Positions 9,731-19,056 are shown, counted from the stretch's first letter. The stretch: 64,000 nt of DNA from Treponema parvum (GCF_017893945.1 NZ_CP054257.1:1922001-1986000); one strand, 5' to 3'. Made by a program: numbers and translations. The notes: generated by a model not told the origin, from the letters alone.

Positions 9731-9758
9731 ACTTTACAGCCGAAAAACCTTTTGACAA
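9731..9758 (-). promoter_or_regulatory. candidate promoter of the chemotaxis receptor gene
   Basis: On the minus strand: TTGTCA, 16-base spacer, TAAAGT; predicted leader about 27 bases with a strong ribosome-binding site. No flagellar sigma28 -10 (GCCGATAA) follows the TAAAGT. Confidence 0.5.
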
Positions 9759-9764
9759 AAGGTT
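9746..9764. promoter_or_regulatory. 19-base perfect palindrome over the -35 of the receptor gene
   Basis: AACCTTTTG-A-CAAAAGGTT, overlapping the proposed -35 at 9753-9758. The position suits a repressor operator; no regulator is identified. Confidence 0.5.
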
Positions 9765-9897
9765 TACATAAAATAACTATGTGTTTTTAATATATTTAAT
9801 ATATTAGAGTTATTTTACTACAGTTAACCGTTTCTGTAAATATGCCGATTTTATCTTCTTTTTATTGCACGATTGTTTAAAAATATTATAAAATTGG

Positions 9898-9903
9898 TAT
9901 AAT
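9898..9903 (+). promoter_or_regulatory. -10 element upstream of hppA
   Basis: Perfect TATAAT 32 bases before the hppA start. The best -35 (TTGTTT, 9873-9878) is 19 bases away, so promoter strength is unclear. Confidence 0.45.
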
Positions 9904-9935
9904 GAAGATCTGATTTATACGCAAGGAAGTAAATT

Positions 9936-12020
9936 ATGGCAAACTTGTTTTCGTTCGGTTTTATAGGCGCTTTTACGGCGCTGCTGTTCGCAATAATTCA
10001 ACAAAAAAGAGTGATGCGTTTTTCCGAAGGAACGGATAAGATGAAAAAGATCGCCGCCTCAATAAGAAAAGGCGCCAACGCGTATTTGAAACAACAGTAC
10101 ATGACCGTTTTTAAAGTCTTCATAATAGTTTTTATCATACTGCTGGTTATGGCTTTCGTTTCAAAAGGAAAAATGCTTACGATTTTCACTCCGTTTGCGT
10201 TTTTGACCGGAGGAATATGGTCCATGCTCGCAGGCCTAATAGGAATGAAAATCGCTACGCAGGCAAATTCCCGCACGGCTCAGGCGGCTTCCGAAAGCCT
10301 TAACAAGGGACTGAGAGTCGCTTTTTCGTCCGGTTCGGTTATGGGATTTACCGTAGTGGGACTTGGAATGCTCGACATTTCAATATGGTTTCATGTTTTG
10401 TTTTATCTGTTCGGCATAAAGGATGTTTCTCTCCTTGCGAACATAATGGTGATGAACGGAATGGGAGCTTCTTTTATGGCGCTGTTTGCGCGCGTAGGCG
10501 GCGGAATTTACACGAAGGCTGCGGACGTGGGGGCCGACCTTGTAGGAAAGGTGGAAGCCGGCATTCCCGAAGACGATCCCAGAAACCCTGCGACCATAGC
10601 GGATAACGTTGGCGACAATGTGGGCGACGTAGCCGGCATGGGGGCAGATCTTTACGAATCCTATGTAGGATCGATTCTTGCGACATTCGCGTTGAGCGCC
10701 GCCGCAGGATACGGATTTTCAGGCATGGTGCTGCCGATCCTAATAGCAGTATGCGGCATCGTATGTTCGATAATAGGCTCTTTTTTTGTTAAAACAAAAG
10801 AAAACGCAACTCAGCTCTCTCTTCTTAACTCCTTGCGCACGGGCACGTACCTTTCGGCAGCTCTGTCGGCGGTTGCGGCGGCGCCGCTCACCTACCTTAC
10901 CGTAGGAAACTGGGGAATCTATACGGCCATTCTGTCCGGACTTTTGGGTGGAGCTGCGGTAGGATATTTTACCGAATATTACACGTCCGACAATTACAAA
11001 CCCACGCAAAAACTTTCCGCTTCGTCGCAGACGGGCTCGGCTACAGTGATAATAGGCGGCCTGTCTTTAGGAATGAAGTCTACGGCGGCTTCAATACTCA
11101 TAATCATAGCCGTCGTCATCATAAGTTTTTTTACATCCGGGGGAAGCGTAAACTACAACAGCGGTCTTTACGGAATAGGTATTGCGGCCGTAGGAATGCT
11201 TTCCACATTGGGGATTACGCTTGCTACCGACGCTTACGGCCCCGTAGCCGATAACGCAGGGGGAATAGCGCAGATGGCGGGTTTACCCAAAGACGTGCGA
11301 GACCGCACCGACGCGCTCGATTCCCTCGGCAACACTACGGCGGCGACGGGCAAAGGCTTTGCGATAGGCTCCGCTTCTTTGACGGCTTTAGCGCTCTTGA
11401 TCTCTTACGTAAACATCGTAAAAGAAAAAGGCTACAGCATGGACTTGTCGCTTACAAACCCTGCGGTAATGTCGGGACTCTTTATCGGCGCTATGGTAAC
11501 ATTCGTTTTTTCGGCTTTTACAATGAGCGCGGTTCAGGCTGCGGCGCAATCGATCGTAGTGGAAGTGCGAAGGCAGTTTAAAGAAATAGCGGGAATAATG
11601 GAAGGAAAGGCGGATCCCGATTACGCAACGTGCGTAAGCTTATGCACAAAGGGCGCCTTACGTGAAATGGTCGCGCCGGCTGTTCTGGCTATAATCGCGC
11701 CGCTTGCGACAGGTTTCATACTCGGCCCCGAAGGGGTGATCGGGCTGCTGGGCGGCGTTTCGGTTACGGGATTCGCTATGGCCGTGTTTATGTCCAATTC
11801 CGGCGGAGCGTGGGACAATGCAAAAAAATACATAGAATCCGGCAACTTCGGCGGAAAGGGCTCCGACTGCCACAAAGCAGCGGTTTCAGGCGATACCGTA
11901 GGGGATCCTTTTAAAGACACTGCCGGTCCTTCGCTTAACATATTGATAAAGCTGTGTTCTACGGTTTCCATAGTGTTTTCAGGCCTGATAATCTCATTCA
12001 ACCTTATGAATCTTTTGTAG
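9936..12020 (+). CDS. hppA: membrane-bound ion-translocating pyrophosphatase
   Basis: Integral membrane enzyme that couples hydrolysis of pyrophosphate to H+ or Na+ export. The 694-residue product has about 15-16 hydrophobic segments and the catalytic motifs of the family: [36 protein letters not shown] and, near the end, the DNAKKYIE and [14 protein letters not shown] motifs. In the K+-site region the sequence is [10 protein letters not shown], with Ala and Gly at the positions that mark the K+-dependent class; K+-independent enzymes have Lys there. Whether it pumps Na+ or H+ cannot be decided here. Start ATG has AAGGAAG upstream. rsgA follows 6 bases after the stop. Confidence 0.95.
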   Translation: MANLFSFGFIGAFTALLFAIIQQKRVMRFSEGTDKMKKIAASIRKGANAYLKQQYMTVFKVFIIVFIILLVMAFVSKGKMLTIFTPFAFLTGGIWSMLAGLIGMKIATQANSRTAQAASESLNKGLRVAFSSGSVMGFTVVGLGMLDISIWFHVLFYLFGIKDVSLLANIMVMNGMGASFMALFARVGGGIYTKAADVGADLVGKVEAGIPEDDPRNPATIADNVGDNVGDVAGMGADLYESYVGSILATFALSAAAGYGFSGMVLPILIAVCGIVCSIIGSFFVKTKENATQLSLLNSLRTGTYLSAALSAVAAAPLTYLTVGNWGIYTAILSGLLGGAAVGYFTEYYTSDNYKPTQKLSASSQTGSATVIIGGLSLGMKSTAASILIIIAVVIISFFTSGGSVNYNSGLYGIGIAAVGMLSTLGITLATDAYGPVADNAGGIAQMAGLPKDVRDRTDALDSLGNTTAATGKGFAIGSASLTALALLISYVNIVKEKGYSMDLSLTNPAVMSGLFIGAMVTFVFSAFTMSAVQAAAQSIVVEVRRQFKEIAGIMEGKADPDYATCVSLCTKGALREMVAPAVLAIIAPLATGFILGPEGVIGLLGGVSVTGFAMAVFMSNSGGAWDNAKKYIESGNFGGKGSDCHKAAVSGDTVGDPFKDTAGPSLNILIKLCSTVSIVFSGLIISFNLMNLL

Positions 12021-12026
12021 ACGGAT

Positions 12027-12989
12027 ATGCAGGGACTGGTTCTTGACGGATCCAACAATACTTTCACGGTAGAATGCCGCGATAAAACAAAGCGGCAATG
12101 TTCCCTGAAAGGCAAAAAGTTAAAGTCCGACATAAAATATTACAATCCGCTCGCTCCCGGAGATATCGTATCCGTAGAAATCGACAAGCTCGATGATAAA
12201 AGAGGACAAATACTGGATCTTCAGCCCCGAAAAAATGTTTTTGTCCGCTGGAACGTAAAGGGGCGCGCTCCTCAGCTTTTGGCCGCGAACCTCGACCACC
12301 TTATCCTGGTGACAACCCCCGACGAGCCTCCGTTCAGGCCGCGTTTTGTAGACAGAGAATTGGCTCAGGCGGAATATCAGAACATCGAACCTGTAATTCT
12401 CTGCAATAAATACGACTTAAAAGCCGCTTCGGACATAGATCTTCAAAGCAGGCTTTCCGGCTGGGAAGGCTTGGGATATACGGTGATCCGCGTTTCGGCA
12501 AAAACGGGTGAAGGACTTTTCGACCTTGTAAAGATTCTTAAAAACAAGGTCTGCGCCTTTGTGGGACAATCGGGAGTCGGCAAGTCAAGCCTTATAAACG
12601 TGCTTGACGATTCCTGCGTTTTAAAAACCGGAAGCCTTTCGCAAAAATACGGGCGGGGAACCCACACTACCACAAAGGGCAGCCTTTTAAGGCTGCATCT
12701 AAACGAATCGCTTACGGGCGGCATAAAAAATGTAGAAACTTCGATAATAGACACTCCGGGTATAAGACGCTTCGTTTTAAATGATATTCACCCGGACGAT
12801 CTTGCATTGTATTTTAGGGAATTCAAACCGCTCATAGGCAAATGTTCGTTCGGGATGTCGTGCAAACACACTACGGAACCCGGCTGCAAAATTCTTGAAG
12901 CCGTAAACGCTGGAGTCATAAGCGAAGAACGCTACGAAAGCTGGTTAAGAATCCGCGAAGAGATGATCACGGGCAACTGGGAAGACTAG
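12027..12989 (+). CDS. rsgA: ribosome small-subunit-dependent GTPase A
   Basis: GTPase that checks maturation of the 30S subunit. The 320-residue product has the N-terminal OB fold (about 1-75), a circularly permuted GTPase domain with G4 (CNKYDL) and G5 (VSAKTGEG) before the P-loop GQSGVGKSS (about 180-188), and G3 DTPGIRRF. The C-terminal zinc-binding region has the pattern CSFGMSCKHTTEPGC, which fits the Cys/His ligands of RsgA. It starts 6 bases after hppA and ends 6 bases before mutS2, so the three genes probably form one operon. No clear Shine-Dalgarno is visible; translation may be coupled to hppA. Confidence 0.95.
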   Translation: MQGLVLDGSNNTFTVECRDKTKRQCSLKGKKLKSDIKYYNPLAPGDIVSVEIDKLDDKRGQILDLQPRKNVFVRWNVKGRAPQLLAANLDHLILVTTPDEPPFRPRFVDRELAQAEYQNIEPVILCNKYDLKAASDIDLQSRLSGWEGLGYTVIRVSAKTGEGLFDLVKILKNKVCAFVGQSGVGKSSLINVLDDSCVLKTGSLSQKYGRGTHTTTKGSLLRLHLNESLTGGIKNVETSIIDTPGIRRFVLNDIHPDDLALYFREFKPLIGKCSFGMSCKHTTEPGCKILEAVNAGVISEERYESWLRIREEMITGNWED

Positions 12990-12995
12990 GTATTG

Positions 12996-15461
12996 ATGAA
13001 CATAAAAACTCTTACCGAATTGGATTATTTTCGCGTGCGCGATATTATTTCAGGATATTGCGTAAGCGAAGAAGGCGCTCTGTCGCTTAAAAACCGCACG
13101 CCTCTCGCCGATGCGGAAAAAATAAATACATTAAAACTTTACGGGCGCGAGTGGTATTCATATCTTGCTTCAGCAAAGCAGGCGGCGATGTCGCAGTGGA
13201 ATCCCGTTTCAGAAATTCTGCCTGTAATAAACACTCCCGGAGCGGCCGTCACGCAGGAACAGGCTTTTTCGCTGCTCCAATTCTGCGAAGCTCAAAAAAA
13301 AGTAAAATCGGCGATAGAGAGCGCAAAAGATGTTTTAAACTTGGAAAACCTGTCAGAACTTGTCCAAACATTGCCTGATCTTTCCGCTCCGCACTCGCAA
13401 ATTTCAAGCGTGATAGATCTGACCGGAGAACTTAAAGACCTTCCGTGCCTGCGCTCTATAAGAGCGAGGATCTCAAGTTTTAAACGCGAAATCAATAATT
13501 TAATGAAAAAATACACAAGCGATCCGAACCTTTCCGGCGCGCTTGAATCGAACGTTCCGGCCTTTAGGGCAAACAGGCAGGTTTTAGCGGTAAAGTCCGG
13601 CAGAAGAAGTGCGGTCAAAGGCATTATCCATGAAATGTCGCAGAGCGGGCAAACGGTTTATATCGAACCTGAAGACGTAGTACGAAAAAACAACGATCTG
13701 ATCCAAGAAGAATTTAATCTGCAGGCGGAAATAAAACGCATATTCCGCGAACTTACGGCCGGCCTGATGCCCCATGCAAGCTCATTCATGCTCGCCCTGC
13801 CGATTATGTTGGAACTGGACATAAGCTGTGCCGCCGCAAAATGGGGAAAAGAGAACCGCTGCCGCTATGCCGCAGACTGCGCTAAAGACGGCGGCGAACC
13901 TCCTCTCATATTAAAGGCGCGCCATCCGATCCTGGGAGAAAAGGCTGTTCCAATCGACGTCCGCTTTATGGGCGGTAAACGCGTCCTCATAATAACCGGG
14001 CCTAACACAGGCGGAAAAACCGTAACGCTTAAGACAATCGCGCTTTTTGCAATGCTGAACCAAAGCGGATTTCCCGTTCCCGCCGAAGAAGGAACGCGGC
14101 TTCCGATATTTTCAAACGTTTTTGCGGACATAGGCGATTCTCAGTCCCTCGATCAGTCACTTTCTACTTTCAGCGGACACATGAAAAACATCGCGGAATC
14201 GTTGGAAGGCGCCGGTAGCAATTCCCTGATTCTCTTGGACGAACTCGGAAGCGGAACCGACCCGCTTGAAGGCGGCGCCATAGCCATGGCCGTTTTGGAC
14301 GCCCTTATCGAAAAAGATTCCTTTGTCCTTGTTACCACTCATCACGGAATATTAAAAAATTACGGCTATACACATCCGTCATGCGTAAACGCCAGCGTGG
14401 AATTTGACCCAAACACGCTTTCGCCCACATACCGCCTTATCATGGGAGTTCCCGGCGAAAGCCGCGCTCTCGATATAGCGAGCCGTTCCGGGCTCGGCGA
14501 AAAAGTATGTAAAAAAGCGCGTTCCTACATTGCAAACGAAAGCTCCGACGTTTCGTCTTTGATCAAGGGACTTATAGCAAAGCACACGGAATTGGAAAAT
14601 ATTTACAAAGACCTGAACGATAAAAAATGCGAACTTGTCGAGCAAAAACGAAAAGCAAGTTTACATGAGCTCAAATTGCGGCAAAAAGAGGCGGAATTAA
14701 AAAAAGAAGGCTATAAGGAATCGCAAAAATTTTTGTCCGAAAGCAGAAAAAAACTGGAAAATCTTGTGCGCGAAATAAAAGAAGGCGAAATAACGCGCGG
14801 TAAGACTTTGAGCGTAAAGTCGTTTATAAACGATCTTGAAACGAACGTTTACGCACAAGAGCAGTCGATAGAAAGCGATGAAAAAGAACTTTCGCAAAAC
14901 CTTGCCCCGGCGGAAAGCCCGTCTTTAGAGGAATTTCGCGCCGCGCAAAAAGACATGGCCGCACAAAAACTTGAATTTAAATCCGGCGCAAAAGTAAGCG
15001 TAAAAAACATAAAACAGCCGGGAATTCTGGTGCACGAGGAGCGCAAAGGCACTTGGAGCGTCCAGATGGGCAACGTCAAAATGAATATAAAGCAAAAAGA
15101 CCTTACCCTTATTCCCCCTGATGAAGATGTAAAAACACAGCTTCCTTCAATAACGGTGGATCTGGCGGACAATACGAAAAACGGCGCAGGCGGCGTCTAT
15201 TTTAAAGGCGGCAAACCTCAGTTCGAACTTAGACTTTTGGGACTTTACACGGACGAAGCGCTCAAACTGCTTGAACGCCAGCTTGACCTGTGCACCGTCC
15301 ATAACTTTAACCGATTCAGCATAATTCACGGGAAAGGGAGCGGAGCCTTACAGCAAGCCGTGCAGGATTATCTTTCGCATTATCCGGGAATAGCTAATTT
15401 TTACTTTGCGCCGCCGGAAGAAGGCGGAACAGGTAAAACCTACGTGGAAATGGCAAAATAA
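12996..15461 (+). CDS. mutS2: MutS2 family protein
   Basis: Cytoplasmic ATPase of the MutS2 family, associated with suppression of recombination and, in some bacteria, rescue of collided ribosomes. The ATG at 12996 is chosen over the adjacent TTG because CTAGG lies at suitable spacing. The 821-residue product has a helical core, then the ATPase domain with Walker A GPNTGGKT (about 335-342), the ADIGDSQSLDQSLSTF signature and Walker B LLDELGSGTDPLEG. A charged coiled coil spans about 515-650. The C-terminal Smr nuclease domain (about 748-821) has the ELRLLG and IIHGKGSGALQ motifs. No N-terminal mismatch-binding domain, as expected for MutS2. Confidence 0.95.
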   Translation: MNIKTLTELDYFRVRDIISGYCVSEEGALSLKNRTPLADAEKINTLKLYGREWYSYLASAKQAAMSQWNPVSEILPVINTPGAAVTQEQAFSLLQFCEAQKKVKSAIESAKDVLNLENLSELVQTLPDLSAPHSQISSVIDLTGELKDLPCLRSIRARISSFKREINNLMKKYTSDPNLSGALESNVPAFRANRQVLAVKSGRRSAVKGIIHEMSQSGQTVYIEPEDVVRKNNDLIQEEFNLQAEIKRIFRELTAGLMPHASSFMLALPIMLELDISCAAAKWGKENRCRYAADCAKDGGEPPLILKARHPILGEKAVPIDVRFMGGKRVLIITGPNTGGKTVTLKTIALFAMLNQSGFPVPAEEGTRLPIFSNVFADIGDSQSLDQSLSTFSGHMKNIAESLEGAGSNSLILLDELGSGTDPLEGGAIAMAVLDALIEKDSFVLVTTHHGILKNYGYTHPSCVNASVEFDPNTLSPTYRLIMGVPGESRALDIASRSGLGEKVCKKARSYIANESSDVSSLIKGLIAKHTELENIYKDLNDKKCELVEQKRKASLHELKLRQKEAELKKEGYKESQKFLSESRKKLENLVREIKEGEITRGKTLSVKSFINDLETNVYAQEQSIESDEKELSQNLAPAESPSLEEFRAAQKDMAAQKLEFKSGAKVSVKNIKQPGILVHEERKGTWSVQMGNVKMNIKQKDLTLIPPDEDVKTQLPSITVDLADNTKNGAGGVYFKGGKPQFELRLLGLYTDEALKLLERQLDLCTVHNFNRFSIIHGKGSGALQQAVQDYLSHYPGIANFYFAPPEEGGTGKTYVEMAK

Positions 15462-15639
15462 GTTTTATCCGTGCGGAAGCTCGATCTCCTGAAACAGCTT
15501 GTGGCTTTGCTGTAAATCTACGGCGATGTTGCCGATTCAAGGAATAGCGCGGCAGCCGGACGGCGTCTCCTGCGGATTACACGTAATTTTCGACATAACA
15601 CGGCAAAATAACATATGACTCGACATTACGCCTCGCTCC

Positions 15640-15670
15640 TTGACACATTCCGCATTTTTATCCATATTTA
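15640..15670 (+). promoter_or_regulatory. promoter of argR
   Basis: TTGACA at 15640-15645; the -10 is either CATATT (17-base spacer) or TATTTA (19-base spacer). The transcription start would fall near 15675, inside the ARG-box-like sequence at 15672-15685. Confidence 0.55.
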
Positions 15671-15671
15671 T

Positions 15672-15685
15672 GTTATAAATATTCA
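15672..15685. promoter_or_regulatory. ARG-box-like operator at argR
   Basis: GTTATAAATATTCA fits 11 of 14 positions of the general ArgR box TGAATWWWWATTCA, with a perfect right half (ATTCA). It overlaps the predicted argR start, which would give autoregulation. The rest of the interval 15462-15639 shows no gene or terminator that I can support. Confidence 0.4.
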
Positions 15686-15706
15686 TTTTTTTAAGGAAAC
15701 ACAAAC

Positions 15707-16177
15707 GTGAAAGAGCGCCTTACGCGGCTGAAAAGCATCCGTAAATTTATAAAAAATTACCGTATCGAAAGCCAAGAAGCGCTTTTGGGGCACTTGCAAA
15801 AAGAAGGATATGAAGTAACCCAGGCTACCCTTTCGCGAGACCTGAAGCTTTTAAAAGTAGGCAAGGTTTCAGACGGCCGTTCAGGCTACGTGTATACATT
15901 GCCGAGCGAAGACGAAAGGCAGGATTCCGAGCAAATTTTTGCGCGGGATTTTTTGCGCGGATACATAAGCATAGAATACAACGGCAATATCGTTGTGATA
16001 AAGACCTTTCCGGGCCATGCGGATTCCGTTTCAAACGCTTTGGACAGCCTCAACATGGACGAGCTCATAGGCACGATCGCAGGCGAAAACTGCATCTTTG
16101 CCTGTCTCAGGCAGGGCGTTTCAGGCGAACAGTTTCTTGCCTCTCTTAAACAAAAAATTCCCGAAATAGAAGAATGA
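15707..16177 (+). CDS. argR: arginine repressor ArgR
   Basis: Arginine-responsive DNA-binding regulator. GTG start with AAGGAA 8 bases upstream. The 156-residue product has the N-terminal winged-helix domain (about 1-70) with the family signature VTQATLSRDLKLLKV, and the C-terminal hexamerisation and arginine-binding domain with GTIAGENCIF in place of the usual GT(I/L)AGDDTI: the aspartates that contact arginine appear as Glu-Asn. That substitution could alter effector binding and deserves checking. Probable targets in this window are argR itself and argG (operator-like sites at 15672 and 43881). argC also lies here (38455-39546). Confidence 0.92.
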   Translation: MKERLTRLKSIRKFIKNYRIESQEALLGHLQKEGYEVTQATLSRDLKLLKVGKVSDGRSGYVYTLPSEDERQDSEQIFARDFLRGYISIEYNGNIVVIKTFPGHADSVSNALDSLNMDELIGTIAGENCIFACLRQGVSGEQFLASLKQKIPEIEE

Positions 16178-16214
16178 TTTTGTCCGCATATAAATCAAGA
16201 AAAACCTTCGGATT

Positions 16215-17084
16215 TTAAGACAGCCGGTTTTTAAACAGAGCCCTGCAATTCCTATCTACCAGACCGCATAAATATTCCGTTTTAACGCCGCGTATCCCAG
16301 CTATAAAATCATAAGTGAGATTTATAAAATTCGGCGTATTAGGTTTTCCGCGGAAAGGAACGGGAGCAAGATAGGGCGCGTCCGTTTCCAAAAGAAGGCG
16401 GTCTTCGGGAATGTAGCGGACAAGATCGATCAAATCGTTCATCTTCGCTTTTTTAGTGTATGTCAGCCCGCCGCCTAGGGCGATGTACCAACCGCGCCCG
16501 ACAAAGACTTTGGCAGCTTCAAGATCGTACGAATAACAGTGTATCACTCCTCTGTCATAATTTGAATTTTTTATGCAATCCACGGTCTGCACAAAGGCGT
16601 CGCGGCTGTGAACGATTACAGGCAGAGAAAGCCGCTTTGCAAGATCAAGCTGCATTTCAAACAGTTTTTCTTCGGCGGCAAAGTTAAAGTCTTCGGCTTC
16701 TTCCTTGTTCCAATGATGATCCAAGCCGCATTCGCCTACGGCCGAAATCTTTTTTAAAAGCGGATCTTCGGAAGAAAGCGCTTCAAGTATGTTCGTTTCA
16801 AGAATTTTTACCTGATCCGCCGCTGCAAGGGCGGCTTGTCTTGAAGGCCATATGCCGGCGGAAAAGTGAATAAATTTTTGAACCTTTTCTTTCAGCTCCG
16901 TTTCACATATATTATCGAGGGCGGTCCTGACACATTGAATTCTTTCGCCGAGATCGCCGCATTCGGTTCCTATGTCCAAAGCAAAAAAAACATCGTTTAA
17001 CGCCATTTTAGAAAGCTCATCGCTTCCGTCGAAGGCGTGATCCTTTACCATAGATCGAAAATGAAAATGAGTATCCGAAAACAT
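16215..17084 (-). CDS. TatD family metal-dependent hydrolase
   Basis: Predicted metal-dependent deoxyribonuclease or related hydrolase of the TatD/YcfH family. The 289-residue product shows the metal-binding series: HFH near the N-terminus (H6, H8), GECGLD (Glu ligand), VIVHSRDA, VIHCYSYD and LLETDAPYLAP with its final Asp. Length is typical (about 260-290). It converges on argR with 37 bases between. A -10 (TACAAT) lies 6 bases upstream of the ATG with no Shine-Dalgarno, so the mRNA may be leaderless. Confidence 0.9.
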   Translation of the reverse strand: MFSDTHFHFRSMVKDHAFDGSDELSKMALNDVFFALDIGTECGDLGERIQCVRTALDNICETELKEKVQKFIHFSAGIWPSRQAALAAADQVKILETNILEALSSEDPLLKKISAVGECGLDHHWNKEEAEDFNFAAEEKLFEMQLDLAKRLSLPVIVHSRDAFVQTVDCIKNSNYDRGVIHCYSYDLEAAKVFVGRGWYIALGGGLTYTKKAKMNDLIDLVRYIPEDRLLLETDAPYLAPVPFRGKPNTPNFINLTYDFIAGIRGVKTEYLCGLVDRNCRALFKNRLS

Positions 17085-17090
17085 AAAGTT

Positions 17091-17096
17091 ATTGTA
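17091..17096 (-). promoter_or_regulatory. -10 element of the tatD-family gene (possible leaderless start)
   Basis: Minus-strand TACAAT with 6 bases to the ATG; the -35 is weak. See the leaderless finding. Confidence 0.4.
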
Positions 17097-17168
17097 TCGT
17101 TTACGGCAGAATTTTTACAGTGAACAAACAAAAGTACCGAGGCATCAAAATTATTAAATCGCTTGCAT

Positions 17169-17300
17169 TTAATGCCAATGACACAATTTGCCTTTTATGC
17201 TATTGACATGTCCTCCTGCATCATAACCGTAAGTAACTTTTCCTCTGTCAGGATATGTGATGCTCTGCATTCGGCCGAGGGGTCGCTTACATATTCCATT
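17169..17300 (-). pseudogene. Rhs/YD-repeat gene remnant
   Basis: In the 298-base gap between the TatD gene and the toxin gene, one minus-strand frame reads LGRMQSITYPDRGKVTYGYD and continues AGGHVNSIKG, then stops at 17169-17171. This is a recognisable YD-repeat unit (G-R-x-x-x-x-x-Y-P-x-x-G-x-x-T-Y-x-Y-D) of Rhs or wall-associated polymorphic-toxin proteins. Only about 45 codons survive; upstream the frame is closed near 17310. No start codon or ribosome-binding site is present, so it is a decayed fragment. Confidence 0.7.
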
Positions 17301-17382
17301 AACTGATCAGAAATCACTATTAAAAACAATAAATATATTTATTAAAACTGCAGGTAAATAATTTTATCTTTCCTATCGTTAT

Positions 17383-17643
17383 TTATTCATCGTATATTTC
17401 TCGGCGATGCCCTATTCTTAAAACAGTTATCAAAAGCTTATCATCTTTTATCTCGCAAATCATTCTGTAGTCTCCTATGCGGTAACGCCACAAACCTGCA
17501 AGATTACTTTTAAGCCTTTTTCCTCTTGTCCTTGGATCCTTAAGACCTTTAAGCTCATGGATATATTTTAGTATCTGCTTTTGAATGCTGCCATCCAGTT
17601 TCTTTAATGTTTTAAACGCAGTTTCAGAGAATTCTACTCTCAT
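17383..17643 (-). CDS. RelE/ParE-family toxin
   Basis: Predicted mRNA-interferase toxin of a type II toxin-antitoxin pair. The 86-residue product has the compact RelE fold pattern: MRVEFSETAFKTLKKLD, then LKGLKDPRTRGKRLKSNLAG and WRYRIGDYRMICEIKD, ending VLRIGHRREIYDE. Basic residues suited to RNA binding (K and R in RGKRLKSNL, R in the GHRREIY tail) are present, resembling the RelE/StbE group. The start overlaps the antitoxin stop by 4 bases (ATGA). It lies beside an Rhs remnant, so the segment looks accessory. Confidence 0.88.
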   Translation of the reverse strand: MRVEFSETAFKTLKKLDGSIQKQILKYIHELKGLKDPRTRGKRLKSNLAGLWRYRIGDYRMICEIKDDKLLITVLRIGHRREIYDE

Positions 17644-17873
17644 ATCCCAAGCTCACTTTCTACTTCAGAGAGTGAATATACGGCTTCCTTTCCGCTTCTT
17701 ACGTTTTTTACAATTTCTTCTGCAAGAAATATATCCTCCAGATCATCCAGATATTCATTAAGCAGATAGTTATAGAAAAATGAGGCAGGTCGTTTTGTAA
17801 GTTTTGCAAGTTTTTCTATTCGTGATTTACATACGGGATTTACCCTAAAATTTACTGTTGCAGTATTAGTCAT
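17640..17873 (-). CDS. ribbon-helix-helix antitoxin (RelB/DinJ-like)
   Basis: Antitoxin and autorepressor of the pair. The 77-residue product starts TNTATVNFRVNPVCKSRIEK, a ribbon-helix-helix DNA-binding pattern, followed by an acidic, helical toxin-binding tail (DDLEDIFLAEEIVKNV and SLSEVESELGI). It is the first gene of the pair, has AAGGAAG upstream and a good promoter with an overlapping palindrome at 17889-17909, fitting autoregulation. Confidence 0.88.
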   Translation of the reverse strand: MTNTATVNFRVNPVCKSRIEKLAKLTKRPASFFYNYLLNEYLDDLEDIFLAEEIVKNVRSGKEAVYSLSEVESELGI

Positions 17874-17888
17874 ATTTAGCTTCCTTTT

Positions 17889-17926
17889 TTGTATTACATT
17901 GTATCACAAATCTGTTTTATAGGCAA
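17889..17926 (-). promoter_or_regulatory. promoter and operator of the toxin-antitoxin pair
   Basis: Minus strand: TTGCCT (17921-17926), 17-base spacer, TACAAT (17898-17903). An imperfect palindrome TTGTATTAC-ATT-GTATCACAA (17889-17909, 7 of 9 arm positions paired) covers the -10 and is the likely binding site of the antitoxin. Confidence 0.7.
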
Positions 17927-17969
17927 TAATATTTCCGGTTATCATTGCCTTTAGCCGCGGCACTTTTAC

Positions 17970-17998
17970 TTGCAACTTTACGTATTTTGCCATAGGAT
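17970..17998 (+). promoter_or_regulatory. promoter of the aldolase gene
   Basis: TTGCAA, 17-base spacer, TAGGAT; start predicted near 18005, with GGAGG before the ATG at 18034. Confidence 0.55.
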
Positions 17999-18033
17999 AT
18001 ATAAAACAAGTCACAAATGATACGGAGGCAATC

Positions 18034-19038
18034 ATGGTAAGTTATAAAGAGTTAGGACTGGTGAATTCTATCGATATATTTAAAAAAGCTATGGCAGGGC
18101 ATTATGCGATTCCCGCTTACAACTTTAACAATATGGAACAGTTGCAGGCTATTATTCAGGCCTGCGTCGAAACAAAATCACCCGTAATATTGCAGGTTTC
18201 AAACGGAGCGCGTAACTACGCGAACAAATACCTTTTGCGCAATATGGCGCGCGGCGCAGTGGAATATGCCCATGAGCTTGGCTGCGATATTCCGATCGTG
18301 CTGCACCTTGACCACGGAAGTTCTTATGAAATGTGCGTGGATTGTATTGAAAACGGATTTTCTTCAGTGATGATAGACGGCTCCGCTCTTCCTTACGACG
18401 AAAACGTTGCGCTGACAAAAAAAGTCTGCGAATACGCTCACTCGCGAAAAGATTATGTAACGGTGGAAGGCGAGCTTGGCGTGTTGGCGGGAGTTGAAGA
18501 TGAAGTTTCGGCGGAAGAAAGTCATTATACGAAGCCGGAAGAAGTTCAGGACTTTGTAAAAAAGACGGGCGTAGATTCCCTTGCCATTTCGATAGGAACC
18601 AGCCACGGCCGCTGCAAATTCACTCCGGAACAGTGTACCCGCACGCCCGACGGTGTTTTAATTCCGCCTCCCTTGGCATTCAATATCCTTGAAGAAATTG
18701 AAAAAAAGCTTCCGGGATTCCCCATAGTCCTTCACGGCTCTTCTTCGGTGCCTATAAAATATGTCAGAGAGATTGAAAAATTCGGTGGAAAAATTCCCGA
18801 TTCGGTGGGTATTCCGGAAGAGCAGCTCCGTAAAGCAGCAAAGTCAGCGGTCTGCAAGATCAACATAGATTCCGACGGACGCCTTGCGATGACAGCGGCG
18901 ATTCGCCGGGTTCTTGCGGAAAATCCGGGAGAATTCGATCCCAGAAAATATTTGGGCCCCGCCCGCGACGAACTTAAAGCCATGTATGCGGAAAAAAACA
19001 AGAACGTCTTAGGTTCCGCAGGCCACGCTTTAGACTGA
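18034..19038 (+). CDS. fba: class II fructose-bisphosphate aldolase
   Basis: Zinc-dependent glycolytic enzyme that splits fructose-1,6-bisphosphate into glyceraldehyde-3-phosphate and dihydroxyacetone phosphate. The 334-residue product carries the class II motifs: IPAYNFNNMEQLQAI, the metal and catalytic segment VLHLDHGSS (about 88-96), VTVEGELGVLAGVED, LAISIGTSHG and VLHGSSSVP, and KINIDSDGR for phosphate binding. The length fits the longer class II group. ATG with GGAGG at good spacing. Monocistronic: own promoter upstream, strong terminator at 19121-19160 downstream. Confidence 0.95.
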   Translation: MVSYKELGLVNSIDIFKKAMAGHYAIPAYNFNNMEQLQAIIQACVETKSPVILQVSNGARNYANKYLLRNMARGAVEYAHELGCDIPIVLHLDHGSSYEMCVDCIENGFSSVMIDGSALPYDENVALTKKVCEYAHSRKDYVTVEGELGVLAGVEDEVSAEESHYTKPEEVQDFVKKTGVDSLAISIGTSHGRCKFTPEQCTRTPDGVLIPPPLAFNILEEIEKKLPGFPIVLHGSSSVPIKYVREIEKFGGKIPDSVGIPEEQLRKAAKSAVCKINIDSDGRLAMTAAIRRVLAENPGEFDPRKYLGPARDELKAMYAEKNKNVLGSAGHALD

Positions 19039-19056
19039 TAAAAATTCTTCATTTAA

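Noticed and set aside
9731..9758. A sigma28 flagellar promoter for the chemoreceptor.
   Set aside because: TAAAGT is present but no GCCGATAA-like -10 follows at the right distance.
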